Assembly (NCBI GenBank): GCA_963848825.1
Contig: CAWKFA010000015.1
Location: 1,860,001-1,924,000, forward strand
Source of the DNA: CAVVSQ01 sp963848825
GTDB taxonomy: Bacteria; Planctomycetota; Planctomycetia; Gemmatales; Gemmataceae
Direction of reading: 5' to 3'
Length of the DNA: 64,000 nt
Each line of letters begins with the position of its first letter. The first letter of the stretch is position 1. Of this stretch, positions 37,362-47,422 are shown one piece after another. The translations under genes and the position numbers were made by a program. The notes below the pieces were generated by a model. It was not told the origin of the DNA, made no database searches, and saw only the letters and a list, made by a program, of their open reading frames with translations.

Positions 37362-38450
37362 ATGAAGTCCCTGCGCGTTCAACTCGCCGAACGAAGTTAC
37401 GATATTGTCGTCACGCGTAACGAGCTGGATGGCGTCGGCGCGTTTGCACGTTCACGCTGCAAGGGCAGCAGTGCGCTGATCATTGCGGACGAAAAAGTGG
37501 CCGCGCACGCGGCACTCGTGCAAAAAAGCCTCTTGGCCGCCGGCTTTCAGGTGGCGCTGGCCTTACGCCCGTCCGGCGAGGCTCAAAAGTCGCTGCACGT
37601 GGCCGCCGAGCTCTACGACAGGCTCATCGCGCTGCCGGCCGATCGCCGCACCCTCGTCGTGGCTGTCGGTGGCGGGGTCGTCGGCGACCTGGCGGGCTTT
37701 GTCGCCGCCACTTATGCCCGCGGCCTGCCGCTGTTGATGGTCCCGACCACCTTGTTGGCGATGGTGGACAGCTCGGTCGGCGGCAAAGTCGCCGTCAATC
37801 ATCCGCGCGCCAAAAACATGATTGGCGTCTTTCATCAGCCGATCGGCGTCTGGATCGATACGTCCACGCTGGATACCCTGGCGGACCGGGAATACCGCAG
37901 CGGCCTGGCCGAAGTGGTCAAGTATGGCGTCATCCTCGACGCCGATTTCTTTGCCTATCTCGAAAGCAACGTGACGTCCATCCTCAAGCGCGACGCGATG
38001 GCCGTCGAGCGCATGGTCTTGCGGTCGTGCGAGCTCAAGGCCGACGTGGTGGCCAAGGACGAACGGGAGGAGACGGGCCTGCGCACGGCGCTTAACTATG
38101 GCCACACCTTCGCCCATGCCTTCGAAACCGCGGCCGGCTATGACGGTTGGTTGCACGGCGAGGCGGTCAGCGCGGGGATGGCCTGCGCCAGCCGGCTCGC
38201 GCTGCGACGGGGCCTGATTGGGCGGGACCTGGCGGATCGTCAATTTCGCCTCCTGACTGCGTTTTCGTTGCCGACGGTCCCTGAATTTTGGGACATTGAG
38301 GCCCTGTTGGCCACAATGCGCACCGACAAAAAAGCGGTGGCTGGCCGCCTGCGTTTCATTCTTCCACGCGGGCTCGGCGAGGTGGCCCTCTTCGATGACG
38401 TTCCCGAGGACGATGTCCGCGCAACGTTGCGGGAAACGATGACACCATGA
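37362..38450 (+). CDS. aroB: 3-dehydroquinate synthase
   Basis: Second enzyme of the shikimate pathway, converting DAHP to 3-dehydroquinate with NAD and a divalent metal. Intact 362 aa. NAD-binding VVAVGGGVVGDLAGFVAA, metal and substrate motifs PTTLLAMVDSSVGGKVAVNH, LAEVVKYG (Glu ligand), ALNYGHTFAHAFE and LHGEAVSAGM (His ligands) are all there. It lies 57 bases before dprA on the same strand. Confidence 0.97.
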   Translation: MKSLRVQLAERSYDIVVTRNELDGVGAFARSRCKGSSALIIADEKVAAHAALVQKSLLAAGFQVALALRPSGEAQKSLHVAAELYDRLIALPADRRTLVVAVGGGVVGDLAGFVAATYARGLPLLMVPTTLLAMVDSSVGGKVAVNHPRAKNMIGVFHQPIGVWIDTSTLDTLADREYRSGLAEVVKYGVILDADFFAYLESNVTSILKRDAMAVERMVLRSCELKADVVAKDEREETGLRTALNYGHTFAHAFETAAGYDGWLHGEAVSAGMACASRLALRRGLIGRDLADRQFRLLTAFSLPTVPEFWDIEALLATMRTDKKAVAGRLRFILPRGLGEVALFDDVPEDDVRATLRETMTP

Positions 38451-38507
38451 CCGACGAGCCGGCCTTGGTTCCGCTGTAGGCCTCGCTCCCCACAGAGATT
38501 CACGGTG

Positions 38508-39625
38508 ATGCAGCTCTCCAGTGAAGAACGCGATTGGCTTGCCTTGCACCTGGTCCCGGGCATCGGGCCGCGGCTGACTGCCGCCTTGCTCGAACGCTTT
38601 GGCACCGCCCACGGAGTGTTGCACGCGTCGGCCGATGCCCTCGCCGCCGTTCCCCATTTACCCGCCGCCACTGCCCAAACAATCAAAAAATCCCTCGCCT
38701 CGCGCGACGTCGATGCCGAGCTCGAGTTGATGGATCGCCACCAGGTCAGGATGGTGCGCCTGGGAACGCCAGACTATCCGGCGACGCTCGCCACCATTGA
38801 TGTGCCGCCAAAATTCCTCTATGTGCGCGGCACGCTTACGCCAGGGGATGCCATCGCGATCGTCGGTTCGCGTGCCTGCACTTCTTATGGCCGGCGCATC
38901 GCCGAACAGCTGGCTGGCGATCTGGCACGTGCGGGCTTTACCATTGTCAGCGGCCTGGCCCGCGGCATTGATGGCTGCGCTCACCGTGGCGCGCTGGATG
39001 CCAAGGGCCGAACGATTGCCGTCCTCGCCGGGGGCCTGTCCAAAATCTATCCACCCGAGCATGCGGATTTGGCCCAGGCCGTGTCGGCCTCCGGCGGCAC
39101 TGCGTGACCGAATCGCCGATGCGCATGGAGCCAATGGCCGGCATGTTTCCGCGCGCAATCGCATCATCAGCGGCATGTGCCGTGCGATTGTGCTGGTGGA
39201 GGCCAATGAGAAAAGCGGGGCGCTGATTACCGCCCGTCATGCAGCAGAACAGGGCCGCGAGGTCTTCGCCATTCCGGGGCCAGTGGACAGCACGGCGAGC
39301 GCCGGCACCTTGAAACTATTGCGCGATGGCGTCAAGCTGATTCGCCACGCACGCGACCTTCTCGATGACCTGCAAACGCTGGCGCCCCTGTTCTCGACCC
39401 GCTCCGAACCTGAAGCAATCGCGCCCCAGGGCCCGGCGCAAGCACCGCCGGGCCTTGATGAACCCCAGCGCAAGCTCTGGGATTTTCTCGCGGAGACGCG
39501 GAACGTCGATGATCTTGCCCGTTACCTCGGCCTGAGCACGGCCTGCGCTCAGCGGTATGCTCATGACCCTGGAAATGCGAAGAGCCATCCGACGGCTGCC
39601 GGGAAATATGTATGAGAGATTTTAA
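38508..39625 (+). CDS. dprA: DNA processing protein DprA (frameshifts)
   Basis: Single-strand DNA-binding RecA loader used in natural transformation. About 372 aa after repair of shifts near 39100, 39150 and 39555. The N-terminal helix-hairpin part is LHLVPGIGPRLTAALLERFG. The Rossmann-like core has AIVGSRACTSYGR, FTIVSGLARGIDGCAHRGAL, VLAGGLSKIYPPEH, then RNRIISGM and VEANEKSGALITARHAAEQG. The C-terminal winged-helix end reads LSGMLMTLEMRRAIRRLPG in the last frame. No other competence genes are near. Confidence 0.93.
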
Positions 39626-39687
39626 AAGCAGCCGCCAGCACGCTGTGAAATATTCTGACTTCTGCAAGCAAAAATCTGAAACCTTCC

Positions 39688-40911
39688 CTATCCTGCTTTT
39701 TGCAACAACAAACAAGTATTGCTGCCGCCGAAACCAAACGAGTTGGAGAGGGCAATGGTCACCGGTCGCTCTTGAGCGTGATTGGCGACGTGAAGAATAG
39801 GGCATTGGGGGTCGGGATCGTGAAGATTGATGGTGGGCGGCAGGGCTTGCCGTTCGAGCGCCACGATACATGCCAGTGCTTCGAATGCCGCCGCGCCGGT
39901 TAGCAGATGACCCGTCATGCTCTTGGTGGAACTGACGGGGATGCGGTCGAGCGCGGCGCCGAAGACCGTTTCGAGTGCCCGGCATTCGGCAACATCGCCA
40001 AGCGGAGTTCCCGTGGCGTGGGCATTGATGTAACCGACCTCCTGAGGACCGACCTGTCCATCCGCGAGGGCACCGCGCATGGCATCCGCGGCCGGCCTGG
40101 TATCGGAGCTAGGAATAACCATGTGAAAGGCGTCGCTGGAGGCGCCGAAGCCGGCGACGCGGGCGTAAATCCTGGCTGACCGACGGCGAGCCTGGTCTTC
40201 CTTTTCCAGAACGAATAAAACGCCGCCTTCACCGATCACGAAGCCATCACGCTGCTTATCAAAGGGGCGGCAAGCGCCGCCTGGATCCTCATTACGCCGC
40301 GACAGGGCCCGTAAGTTGGCGAAACCGGCCAGTGTTGTTGGTGTCAGGCCGATGTCGCCGCCGCCTGTCAAGCACACATCGACCCAGCCTAACTCTAGCC
40401 AGCGCCGCGCCAGTGCGATGGCGTAGTTGCCGCTGGCGCAGGCGGCCGACAGGCTCACGACCGGCCCGGACAAACCCAGCGCTTGCCGTGTACGTTGCAC
40501 GACGGTATGGGCGGGCTCTTGCGGTTGCAGGATGCTGTCGCCACCGGCGAGGAAATCCATTTCCCAGAACGTTAGCCATTCCGCCGCTGTCCCCAGCACG
40601 ATGCCGACGCGAATATTGCCGCGCTCGCGCCACCGGTCAGCGTCGCGCAGGGCACTTTCCGCGCACCAGTGAATAAGTTGCTCCATTCTCGGCAACGCCG
40701 CGAAGTCGGCCATTTGAATTGACTCGGGGCAGGGTACGTCGTTGAGCTCGGCGGCGATCTGCGCGGGGTGATCCGTCACCGGGAACCGAGTGATCGGCCG
40801 CACTCCCGAATGGCCATGCAAAAGGCGTGAAGAGATTGCCTGGTAATCATTTCCTAGCGGGGTAGCGGCCCCGATGCCGGTAATACAAATAGCGTCACGG
40901 CCCACGGTCAT
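39688..40911 (-). CDS. Beta-ketoacyl-ACP synthase, FabF/KS-alpha-like
   Basis: Condensing enzyme of 407 aa. The full catalytic triad is present: Cys in SAACASGNYAI, His in NAHATGTPLGD and His in SSTKSMTGHLLTGAAA; the end is LSNSFGFGGSNTCLL. It begins ICITGIGAATPLGNDYQAI as in KS-II enzymes. A shorter, catalytically altered synthase-like gene lies 65 bases upstream on the same strand, giving a KS/CLF-type pair as in type II polyketide or aryl-polyene pathways. The ATG at 40911 is chosen; a GTG two codons earlier is possible. Confidence 0.9.
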   Translation of the reverse strand: MTVGRDAICITGIGAATPLGNDYQAISSRLLHGHSGVRPITRFPVTDHPAQIAAELNDVPCPESIQMADFAALPRMEQLIHWCAESALRDADRWRERGNIRVGIVLGTAAEWLTFWEMDFLAGGDSILQPQEPAHTVVQRTRQALGLSGPVVSLSAACASGNYAIALARRWLELGWVDVCLTGGGDIGLTPTTLAGFANLRALSRRNEDPGGACRPFDKQRDGFVIGEGGVLFVLEKEDQARRRSARIYARVAGFGASSDAFHMVIPSSDTRPAADAMRGALADGQVGPQEVGYINAHATGTPLGDVAECRALETVFGAALDRIPVSSTKSMTGHLLTGAAAFEALACIVALERQALPPTINLHDPDPQCPILHVANHAQERPVTIALSNSFGFGGSNTCLLLQKAG

Positions 40912-40976
40912 CCTCACATTGCGTCTTTTCCTGCAAACTCAACGCGTTTGTTCCAGGGTCAACCAACCGCCCCCTG

Positions 40977-41717
40977 CTACGCCCAGCATCCAGCGGGCAG
41001 TTCATGGACAAGGTTCTCCATGAACTGGGTCAAGGAAAACTCAGGCCAATCGACTTCAATTTCAGCGTCGCCGCAGACACGCAGACAAGTCTTGGAATTG
41101 GCGCAGCCTGGGGGCTTTAAGGCGACCGCGGCGGCCAGGTAAGGCGATGTGTGCGGCGAGTCCGAATTCGGCGCACTGGAAAAGCATTCCTCTTCATGGC
41201 CACACAAGACCACCCAAAGTCCAGGCAGGTTGTTTTCCGATATCATCGTAGCCGCAACGAGGAAAGCTTCCGCAACGGCCGTGGGCCCGCCGCCGATACC
41301 GAAATTCGGCCCATGGATACGCAAAGATTGGCTGATCGTGCCGGACATGGCATGTAGGGAGTGATGAGGAATCAGGTGAGGTGTGATGCCCCAGGGGCCG
41401 TCCTGGCGATAATCCATGAGTCCCCGCAGGATGCCGGCACGGCCAAACAAATTAGCGGCAGCGACCACGCCCCAGTTCCGATAGTTGTCGGTGGGTTCCT
41501 TCAAAAAGCTCATTGCCTTGCTGATCGTTGCCAGGGCTAGAACTGTTTGATGATCGGAGTGTTTCAAGAAGCCCAGAGGCACGGACCGGTCTGGCGGAAG
41601 GTGCGGGTGTTCGCGAAGCGGCGCAAGCTGAGCGGCATTGGCGCAACCGATCGCGAAGCCGGCCATACTCATGGTAACGGCATTTGCCCGCGCAGGTGAG
41701 GTGGGGGTTGGGTGCAA
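40977..41717 (-). CDS. Ketosynthase-like chain-length-factor protein (no catalytic Cys)
   Basis: A 246-residue protein with only the N-terminal half of a ketosynthase fold, the size of the Ketoacyl-synt_2 group found as ApeC in aryl-polyene clusters. The nucleophile region GPNFGIGGGPTAVAEAFLVA aligns with GPVVSLSAACASG of the neighbour, with the cysteine replaced and both catalytic histidines missing. It therefore probably shapes chain length or starter choice in a heterodimer. The start is uncertain: TTG at 41717 or ATG at 41672 (MSMAGFAIG), which better fits the fold. Confidence 0.7.
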   Translation of the reverse strand: MHPTPTSPARANAVTMSMAGFAIGCANAAQLAPLREHPHLPPDRSVPLGFLKHSDHQTVLALATISKAMSFLKEPTDNYRNWGVVAAANLFGRAGILRGLMDYRQDGPWGITPHLIPHHSLHAMSGTISQSLRIHGPNFGIGGGPTAVAEAFLVAATMISENNLPGLWVVLCGHEEECFSSAPNSDSPHTSPYLAAAVALKPPGCANSKTCLRVCGDAEIEVDWPEFSLTQFMENLVHELPAGCWA

Positions 41718-42019
41718 GGTTCAGAATCCTTCCAACCTGTCCGGAAGTGGGGACGGGGCCCTCGAGCCCGTTTAAGTTTTAAGGGCCTCGTGCCCTCCTT
41801 GGGACACGCGGTTAGTTAATGAGGACGTTGTAAAAAAAAACTACCCAGTTTGTCAATCCGGCTTGCTCGGTCGCGGACCAAGCGTGGCTGTTGGAGTGAA
41901 AAGCAATTAGTTGTTTTCCAAGTTGCGCTTGTTTCAGATTAGTGAATTTGGTTTCATCGCCACACCTTTAGGGCTATCAGGATGATTGGCCGCGTCACGG
42001 AAGGACACGTGAACTAGGC
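41718..42019. other. Divergent promoter region between CLF-like and oxoamine synthase genes
   Basis: About 300 bases without a gene. The middle (41815-41960) is noticeably more AT-rich than its surroundings and includes a run of nine A, fitting a divergent regulatory region for the biosynthetic genes on either side. No specific operator could be identified. Confidence 0.5.
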
Positions 42020-43276
42020 ATGGAAAATACGCCGATGCAAAACCTGGCCGGGGCCGTAGGCCAGCATGGCCTGGTGCGCTTTTTGAATCACTTCGCCCAG
42101 CGCTACCCGGCTGCCCATTTGAAGGACCAGGTCGTCGATTATCTCGGCCCTAACCGCGAAATGGACATAAATGGCCGGCGGGTGCTCAACTTCGGCTCCG
42201 ATAGCTTCCTTGGCCTGGATCATGACCCGCGCGTGCAAAACGCCCTGGCCGCCGGCATGCGCACCTGGGGCACTCACAATGGCGCCTCGCGGGCCTTTTC
42301 ATCCGTTCGCGCCAATGAAATAGCTGAGGCGAAACTTGCACGCTGGTTGGGCGTCGAAGATGTGCTCATCTACCCTTCGGTAACGCTTGCCAACGTTGGC
42401 GCGCTGCCGGGCCTCGTGGGTCGTCGCGATCTCCTGGTGGTCGATGAACATGCGCACAACTCGGTGCAGGAGGGCGCCAAGATCGCCCAGGCGAACGGCG
42501 CCCGCGTGGCAGCCTTCCAGCATAGCGATCCGGATGATCTCGAACGTGTTTTGGCCAGTTGCGCTCCTTATCGCGTTGGCCTGGTGGCCATCGACGGCGT
42601 CTACAGTATGACCGGCGCTTTACCGCCGCTTGCCAGGCTTAACGAAGTTTGCAATCGCCATAACGCCGTCCTCTACGTCGACGACGCTCATGCCACCGCC
42701 GTCCTGGGCAAAAAAGGGCGCGGCACGGTCCTTGATACGCTCGGCTCCTACGACAACACGCTGGTCGCCGGCTCGCTCTCCAAGGGCTTTTCTTGTCTCG
42801 GCGGCTTCATCGGCTGCCCCAAAGAATTCAAGATGCTCTTGAAGATTCGCTCAAACACCTTCATTTTCGGTGGACCGGTGCCGCCTCCGTATCTCGAAGC
42901 CATTTGCGTCGTATGCGATATTCTCGATTCGCCGGAGTACGAATTGCTCCAGGGCCGCCTGGAGCGCAATCTCCGGCGCCTGGGCGAGGGTGCCCAGCGC
43001 CTTGGCCTGGCTGTTCTCGGCGGCAACCATCCCATTATGTCCATTCTCGTGGGCGATGAGGATGCCACCTTCAAGGCGGGCCATTTCCTGTTCGAGCAAG
43101 GTTTTTACGTGCAATCGGTAACCTTTCCCGCTGTCCCCTACCACGCCGGCGTTTTGCGCATTCAGATAAACTCCAATCACTCCCCCGAGGCCATCGAGGG
43201 CCTCCTCAACGCTTTGGCGTTGCTGCAAAAACACATTTCTCTGCCCGGACCGGAAAGCCTGGTCCGCGCAGCTTAA
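42020..43276 (+). CDS. Alpha-oxoamine synthase, AONS/KBL/SPT family
   Basis: PLP enzyme of 418 aa condensing an amino acid with an acyl thioester. The PLP lysine is in LVAGSLSKGFSCLGGF; YVDDAHATAVLGKKGRG holds the Asp/His that contact the cofactor ring; NFGSDSFLGLDHDPRV and GTHNGASRAFSS are typical of the fold. The family covers 8-amino-7-oxononanoate synthase, 2-amino-3-ketobutyrate ligase and serine palmitoyltransferase. No biotin genes are near; the divergent KS/CLF pair suggests it uses a long acyl-ACP to make a lipid or alkyl amine. The first ATG at 42020 follows GGAAGGACACGTGAACTAGGC. Confidence 0.88.
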   Translation: MENTPMQNLAGAVGQHGLVRFLNHFAQRYPAAHLKDQVVDYLGPNREMDINGRRVLNFGSDSFLGLDHDPRVQNALAAGMRTWGTHNGASRAFSSVRANEIAEAKLARWLGVEDVLIYPSVTLANVGALPGLVGRRDLLVVDEHAHNSVQEGAKIAQANGARVAAFQHSDPDDLERVLASCAPYRVGLVAIDGVYSMTGALPPLARLNEVCNRHNAVLYVDDAHATAVLGKKGRGTVLDTLGSYDNTLVAGSLSKGFSCLGGFIGCPKEFKMLLKIRSNTFIFGGPVPPPYLEAICVVCDILDSPEYELLQGRLERNLRRLGEGAQRLGLAVLGGNHPIMSILVGDEDATFKAGHFLFEQGFYVQSVTFPAVPYHAGVLRIQINSNHSPEAIEGLLNALALLQKHISLPGPESLVRAA

Positions 43277-43781
43277 AGCTCCGTCGCTGCTAGGTCGATG
43301 GTGATCGAGCGTCCGAGCTTGTTGGGCGCGCAGCGAAGCCGCGGCTTCTACTCCGCGGCTTACATTGTCCTTTAGGATACTCGTGAATTTGTCATGCCAA
43401 ATTCCAGGCAAGGCAGCGCCGCCGCATAAAAAAATGCCATGCAAATTGCCATGCAAAATGATATGCGTCGTGAAGGGGGGTGCCAGGTGCACGCATACAT
43501 ACCATTTTTCGCCCGCCAGCCCAGGCTGTCAGCCGCCCGTTGAGGTCTTACTCCACCAGCGGCGGCGCCGGGGGGTCAATGTTGGTTGTAATTGCTGAGA
43601 TTTTGGACTCGGATAGACGAGTCGAAAGACGCACCCGCGCCACGATTGAAGTCGTGCTATACGACTGCGGCGAAGGAACTGTCGCGCCGCGCTAAACAGC
43701 AAACCCCGCGAGTTCAAGCGCGGGGTTTGCTGTTTGAAGTTTTGAAGCTGCCTCCGCGATCGAGCTGGAGGCCAGCGGGAA
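43277..43781. other. Intergenic region without a supported gene
   Basis: About 505 bases. A small inverted repeat with ends AGCCGCGG and CCGCGGCT lies near 43336-43362 after the oxoamine synthase. A 17-bp stem-loop is listed separately. A short open stretch on the minus strand (ending PPAPPLVE at about 43550) lacks a start and ribosome site and is not called. Confidence 0.5.
43694..43735 (-). terminator. 17-bp stem-loop after the glycine-zipper lipoprotein gene
   Basis: AAACAGCAAACCCCGCG and its exact complement flank an eight-base loop. It lies about 45 bases beyond the lipoprotein stop. There is only a TTT at the base on either strand, so it may be a weak intrinsic terminator or an mRNA-stabilising hairpin. 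Confidence 0.6.
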
Positions 43782-44320
43782 TTACCAGCGGCGACCGCCG
43801 TAGAAGCCAATGCCGACTGCCACTGGTGGCGGCGGCGCGGGCTCGACGACATAAACAGGCCGAACGGCGCGATGCTGGTGCGACTTTGCATGACGTAGAT
43901 AACTCGATCGCTGACGCCCTGAGACTTGAGGTACGAGATGTCTTCCGGCCTCAGGTTGTAAATCGAGCGTGTGGTCTCCATCTGGCGGATAATTAACTCG
44001 TCGCTGATGTGTTGTTGGGTCATTTGCACAATGTCCGGCAGGCCCAACGGTGGATGTTGCGCGGCCCAGGCGGCGACGGCTTCTTTTTGTTTGTTCTCGG
44101 CCCGGTCCTCACTGTGTCCGATGAGGCCGCCGGTAATGGCGCCGGCACCGGCACCGATGGCAGCGCCTGCCGCCGCGTGACCCGTGGCCGCACCAACGAG
44201 CGCTCCCAGGCCCGCGCCGAGGACGCCGCCGCCCAGGGCGCCGGACTCCGTGTTATTCATCGAGCTACAGCCGCTCATGCCGACAATGAATAAACCGCCT
44301 ACAAGTTTCTTGATATTCAT
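43782..44320 (-). CDS. Glycine-zipper lipoprotein (one frameshift)
   Basis: Outer-membrane-type lipoprotein of about 179 aa. Signal peptide with lipobox VGMSGC; then a glycine-zipper domain (GALGGGVLGAGLGALVGAAT, AAIGAGAGAITGGLIG) of the Rick_17kDa/SlyB type that inserts in or spans membranes. A helical region ISDELIIRQMETTRSIYNLR and DISYLKSQGVSDRVIYVMQ follows. After a shift near 43875 the tail is RPVYVVEPAPPPPVAVGIGF ending GGRRW, a common proline-rich end for such proteins. It is divergent from the M16 protease gene. Confidence 0.82.
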
Positions 44321-44504
44321 GCTGAACCTCCTGATTCAGAGCGACGTTGGCCCGGAACTATGCCCGAAAATGCCCCGGTCGTCAAGAGAATGTGATTTGG
44401 TGACCGGCCGAGCCTGGTTTAAATGTTTTGCCTATTTTCCCCCGGGCGCTCTACAATTTACGGAATGGGGGACAATCCAATCATCGGCTTGAAGGAGGCC
44501 AGAC

Positions 44505-47277
44505 ATGAGGCAGTGCTCGACAGGGATGGCGAAATTTGTTGGCCTGTTCATCGTTGCGGGCATCTTTTCCTTGGCAAACCACCCCCTCCACGCGCAGGAT
44601 AAAAAAGATAAAGGCGCTCCTTACGAAAAAATCGTCACCGTCGAAGGCATCACGGAATACCGACTTGCCAATAACGGCGTGCGTTTCCTGCTTTTCCCAG
44701 ATCCCTCATCCTCGACAATCACCATCAACATGACCGTGCTGGTCGGCTCGCGCCACGAAGGTTATGGCGAGACCGGCATGGCGCACCTCCTGGAACACAT
44801 GCTCTTCAAGGGCAGTAAAGGCTTTCCGGACATCAACAAGGCCCATCAAGACCATGGTGCCGGCCGCACCGCCAACGCCACCACCTGGACAGACCGCACC
44901 AACTACTTCGAAACCATGCCTGCCACCGACAACAACCTGGAATTCGGCATTCAATCCGAAGCGGACCGGCTGGTCAACAGTTTTGTGCGGCGCGAGGACC
45001 TGACCAAGGAGATGACGGTCGTTCGCAATGAGTTCGAGCAGGGGGAAAATAATCCCGAGACAATTCTGAGCCAGCGCATGATGGCCATTGCCTACGAATG
45101 GCATAATTACGGCAAATCCACAATCGGCAATCGTAGCGACATTGAGTTAGTGCCGATCGAGCGCTTGCACGAGTTTTACAAGAAATATTATCAGCCGGAC
45201 AACATCGTCTTCATCGTCGCCGGCAAGTTTGATGAGGCCAAGGCCAAGGAGTACATCGTCAAGTACTTCGGTGCGCTTAAATCTCCCCAGCGCACGCTCG
45301 CGAAGACCTACACCGAGGAGCCTGCCCAGGACGGCGAACGCACGGTGACCTTGCGGCGCGTTGGCAAGGTAGCGGTCAATGGGGTCATGTACCATATTCC
45401 CTCCGCCTCGCACGAAGAACACGCGGCCGCGGAAGTTCTGAGCAGCATCCTGGGAGACACTCCCTCGGGCCGACTCTACAAGGCGCTTGTGGAAACTAAA
45501 AAAGCCACCAGCGTCAGCGCGAGCGCGTTTGCCTGGCACGATCCAGGAATTCTCGAAGTGACAGCACAGGTGGCGGACAAGACCGAGAGTAAGGAAGTTC
45601 GGGACCTGATGCTGGACGTGCTCGAGAAGATCGCCAAAAGCCCGGTGACCAAGGAAGAGGTCGATCGCGCGGTGCAGCGTTACCTGTCCGAGCGCGAACA
45701 GGCGATGACCAAGAGCAAGTCGATCGCTCTGGAACTTAGCGAATGGGCTGCGGCTGGGGATTGGCGGCTGTTGTTTATTCATCGCGACCGCGTGGCCAAG
45801 GTGACGCCCAAGGAGGTCAATGAGGTTGCGGCCAAGTACCTGCGTCAAAGCAACCGCACCGTCGGCATGTTTATACCCACAACCGAAGTCGCCCGCACGC
45901 CAGTGCCCTCGACTCCTGATTTCGAGGCGGTCGTCAAGGCCTACAAGGGAGGCAAGTCGATTGCCCAGGGCGAAGCCTTCGAGACCAGCTTCGAGAACAT
46001 CGAGAAAAGGGTCAAACGGCTGACGCTGCCGGGCGGCGTCAAGGTCGCGCTGGTGAACAAGAAGACGCGCGGCGAGGTCGTCATCGGCAGCATGGCGCTG
46101 CACTTTGGGAATGAAAAATCGCTAACGGGCAATACGACAGCAGCCGGCTTCATCGGACCGCTGCTCATGAAGGGGACCCAGAAGCACGATCACCAGCAAA
46201 TCAATGATCTCCTCGACAAACTGAAGTCGAGCCTGCACGCCGGCAGCAGCACCGGTTCGCTTACTTTTAGCTGGCAAAGCAAGCGGGAGCAACTGCCGGA
46301 GGTGCTCGACCTCCTTCGTGAAGTGTTGCGCGAGCCGGCTTTTCCCGAAAAAGAGTTCGTCGTTCTTAAAGATGAAGAAAGGCAGAGCCTGGACAAGGCG
46401 GCCACCGATCCGCTGGCGCTGGCGAGCCGGATGCTGAACCGAACGATCAATCCCTATCCCAGCGATAATATCCATTACACGCCGACGATCCAGGAAAGCC
46501 TCGCACGCCTGGAAAAAGTAACGGTCGCGGACGTCGCCAAAATCTATCGCGAACAGATCGGCGGCACTTCGGGTGAGATTGTGCTGGTGGGGGACTTCGA
46601 CACGGACAAAACCTTGAAACAACTGGAAGGCCTGGTTGCCGGTTGGCAGGCCAAGGTCCCCTACGAGCGCATTACCCGCAAGTCCAATGACAAAGTTCCC
46701 GCGGCGAAGATTAACATCGATACGCCGGACAAGGAGGGCGCCACCTATATCGCGGCGATCACGTTCCCCTACAAGGACACGGCAGCGGATTACGCCGCCC
46801 TGAAAGTGGGCAATTATATTCTGGGGACGAGCTTTACCTCGCGCCTCTGGATGCGCTGCGCGAAACCGAGGGATTGTGCTACGGCACCGGCTCGAGGTTC
46901 AGCGCCGATTCCCAGGATCCCTATACGTCCTTTCTTACTTTTGCCATTTGTAACCCGGAGAATATCGACAAGGTAGACAAGGGCGCGGTGGAGGAAATTA
47001 CCAAGGCGGTCAAGGGGGGCATTACCGAGGCGGAGCTGGCCAGCGCCAGAAGGGTATGCTCGAAGATATGAAAGTAGCCCGGGCCAGTGACTCGGGCATC
47101 GCGTCGATGTTGCGCGACGGGCTCTTTTTGGGCCGTACCATGCAATATTACATCGACATGGAGAAAAAAATTCCCGCCCTGACCGTAAATGACGTGAACC
47201 AGGCGCTCGCGGCGCATATCACTCCCGCAAGGTTAGTAATCGTCCGCGCCGGCGATTTTGCCAAAAAGCAAAAGTAA
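44505..47277 (+). CDS. Exported M16-family zinc peptidase, two-domain (two frameshifts)
   Basis: Insulinase/pitrilysin-like protease of about 923 aa. A signal peptide (FVGLFIVAGIFSLANHPLHA) directs it out of the cytoplasm. The inverted zinc motif HLLEH is at residues 94-98 with the distant glutamate in the EADRLVNSF region, then a first M16C domain and a second inactive M16 half beginning VKRLTLPGGVKVALVNKKTRG, as in the Pqq-like tandem forms. Shifts near 46845 and 47055 precede the end ARLVIVRAGDFAKKQK. GGAGG stands a short way before the ATG. It degrades peptides, perhaps in the periplasm. Confidence 0.92.
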
Positions 47278-47422
47278 ACTTGGCTGGCGAAGCTCACGCA
47301 ACACGGTAGGTCGGCCGGCCCCACCGTTGTTTGCATCGAGCGGTGGTCGAGCGCGGGTGCGCTCGACCCGTACGTTTTTTGTGCCGTGTTTCTCGTGATA
47401 TGGGTGGCCAACCGTTTAGCTT

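Noticed and set aside
37563..38657. 364-codon open frame opposite aroB and the start of dprA
   Set aside because: It is the reverse complement of clearly conserved genes, with Arg/Gly/His-rich composition and no family similarity; a GC-skew artefact.
42020..43276. Naming the oxoamine synthase bioF or kbl
   Set aside because: The family signature does not separate these enzymes, and no biotin or threonine genes are adjacent.
45147..46103. 318-codon open frame opposite the M16 peptidase
   Set aside because: Lies wholly inside a well-conserved gene on the other strand and matches nothing.
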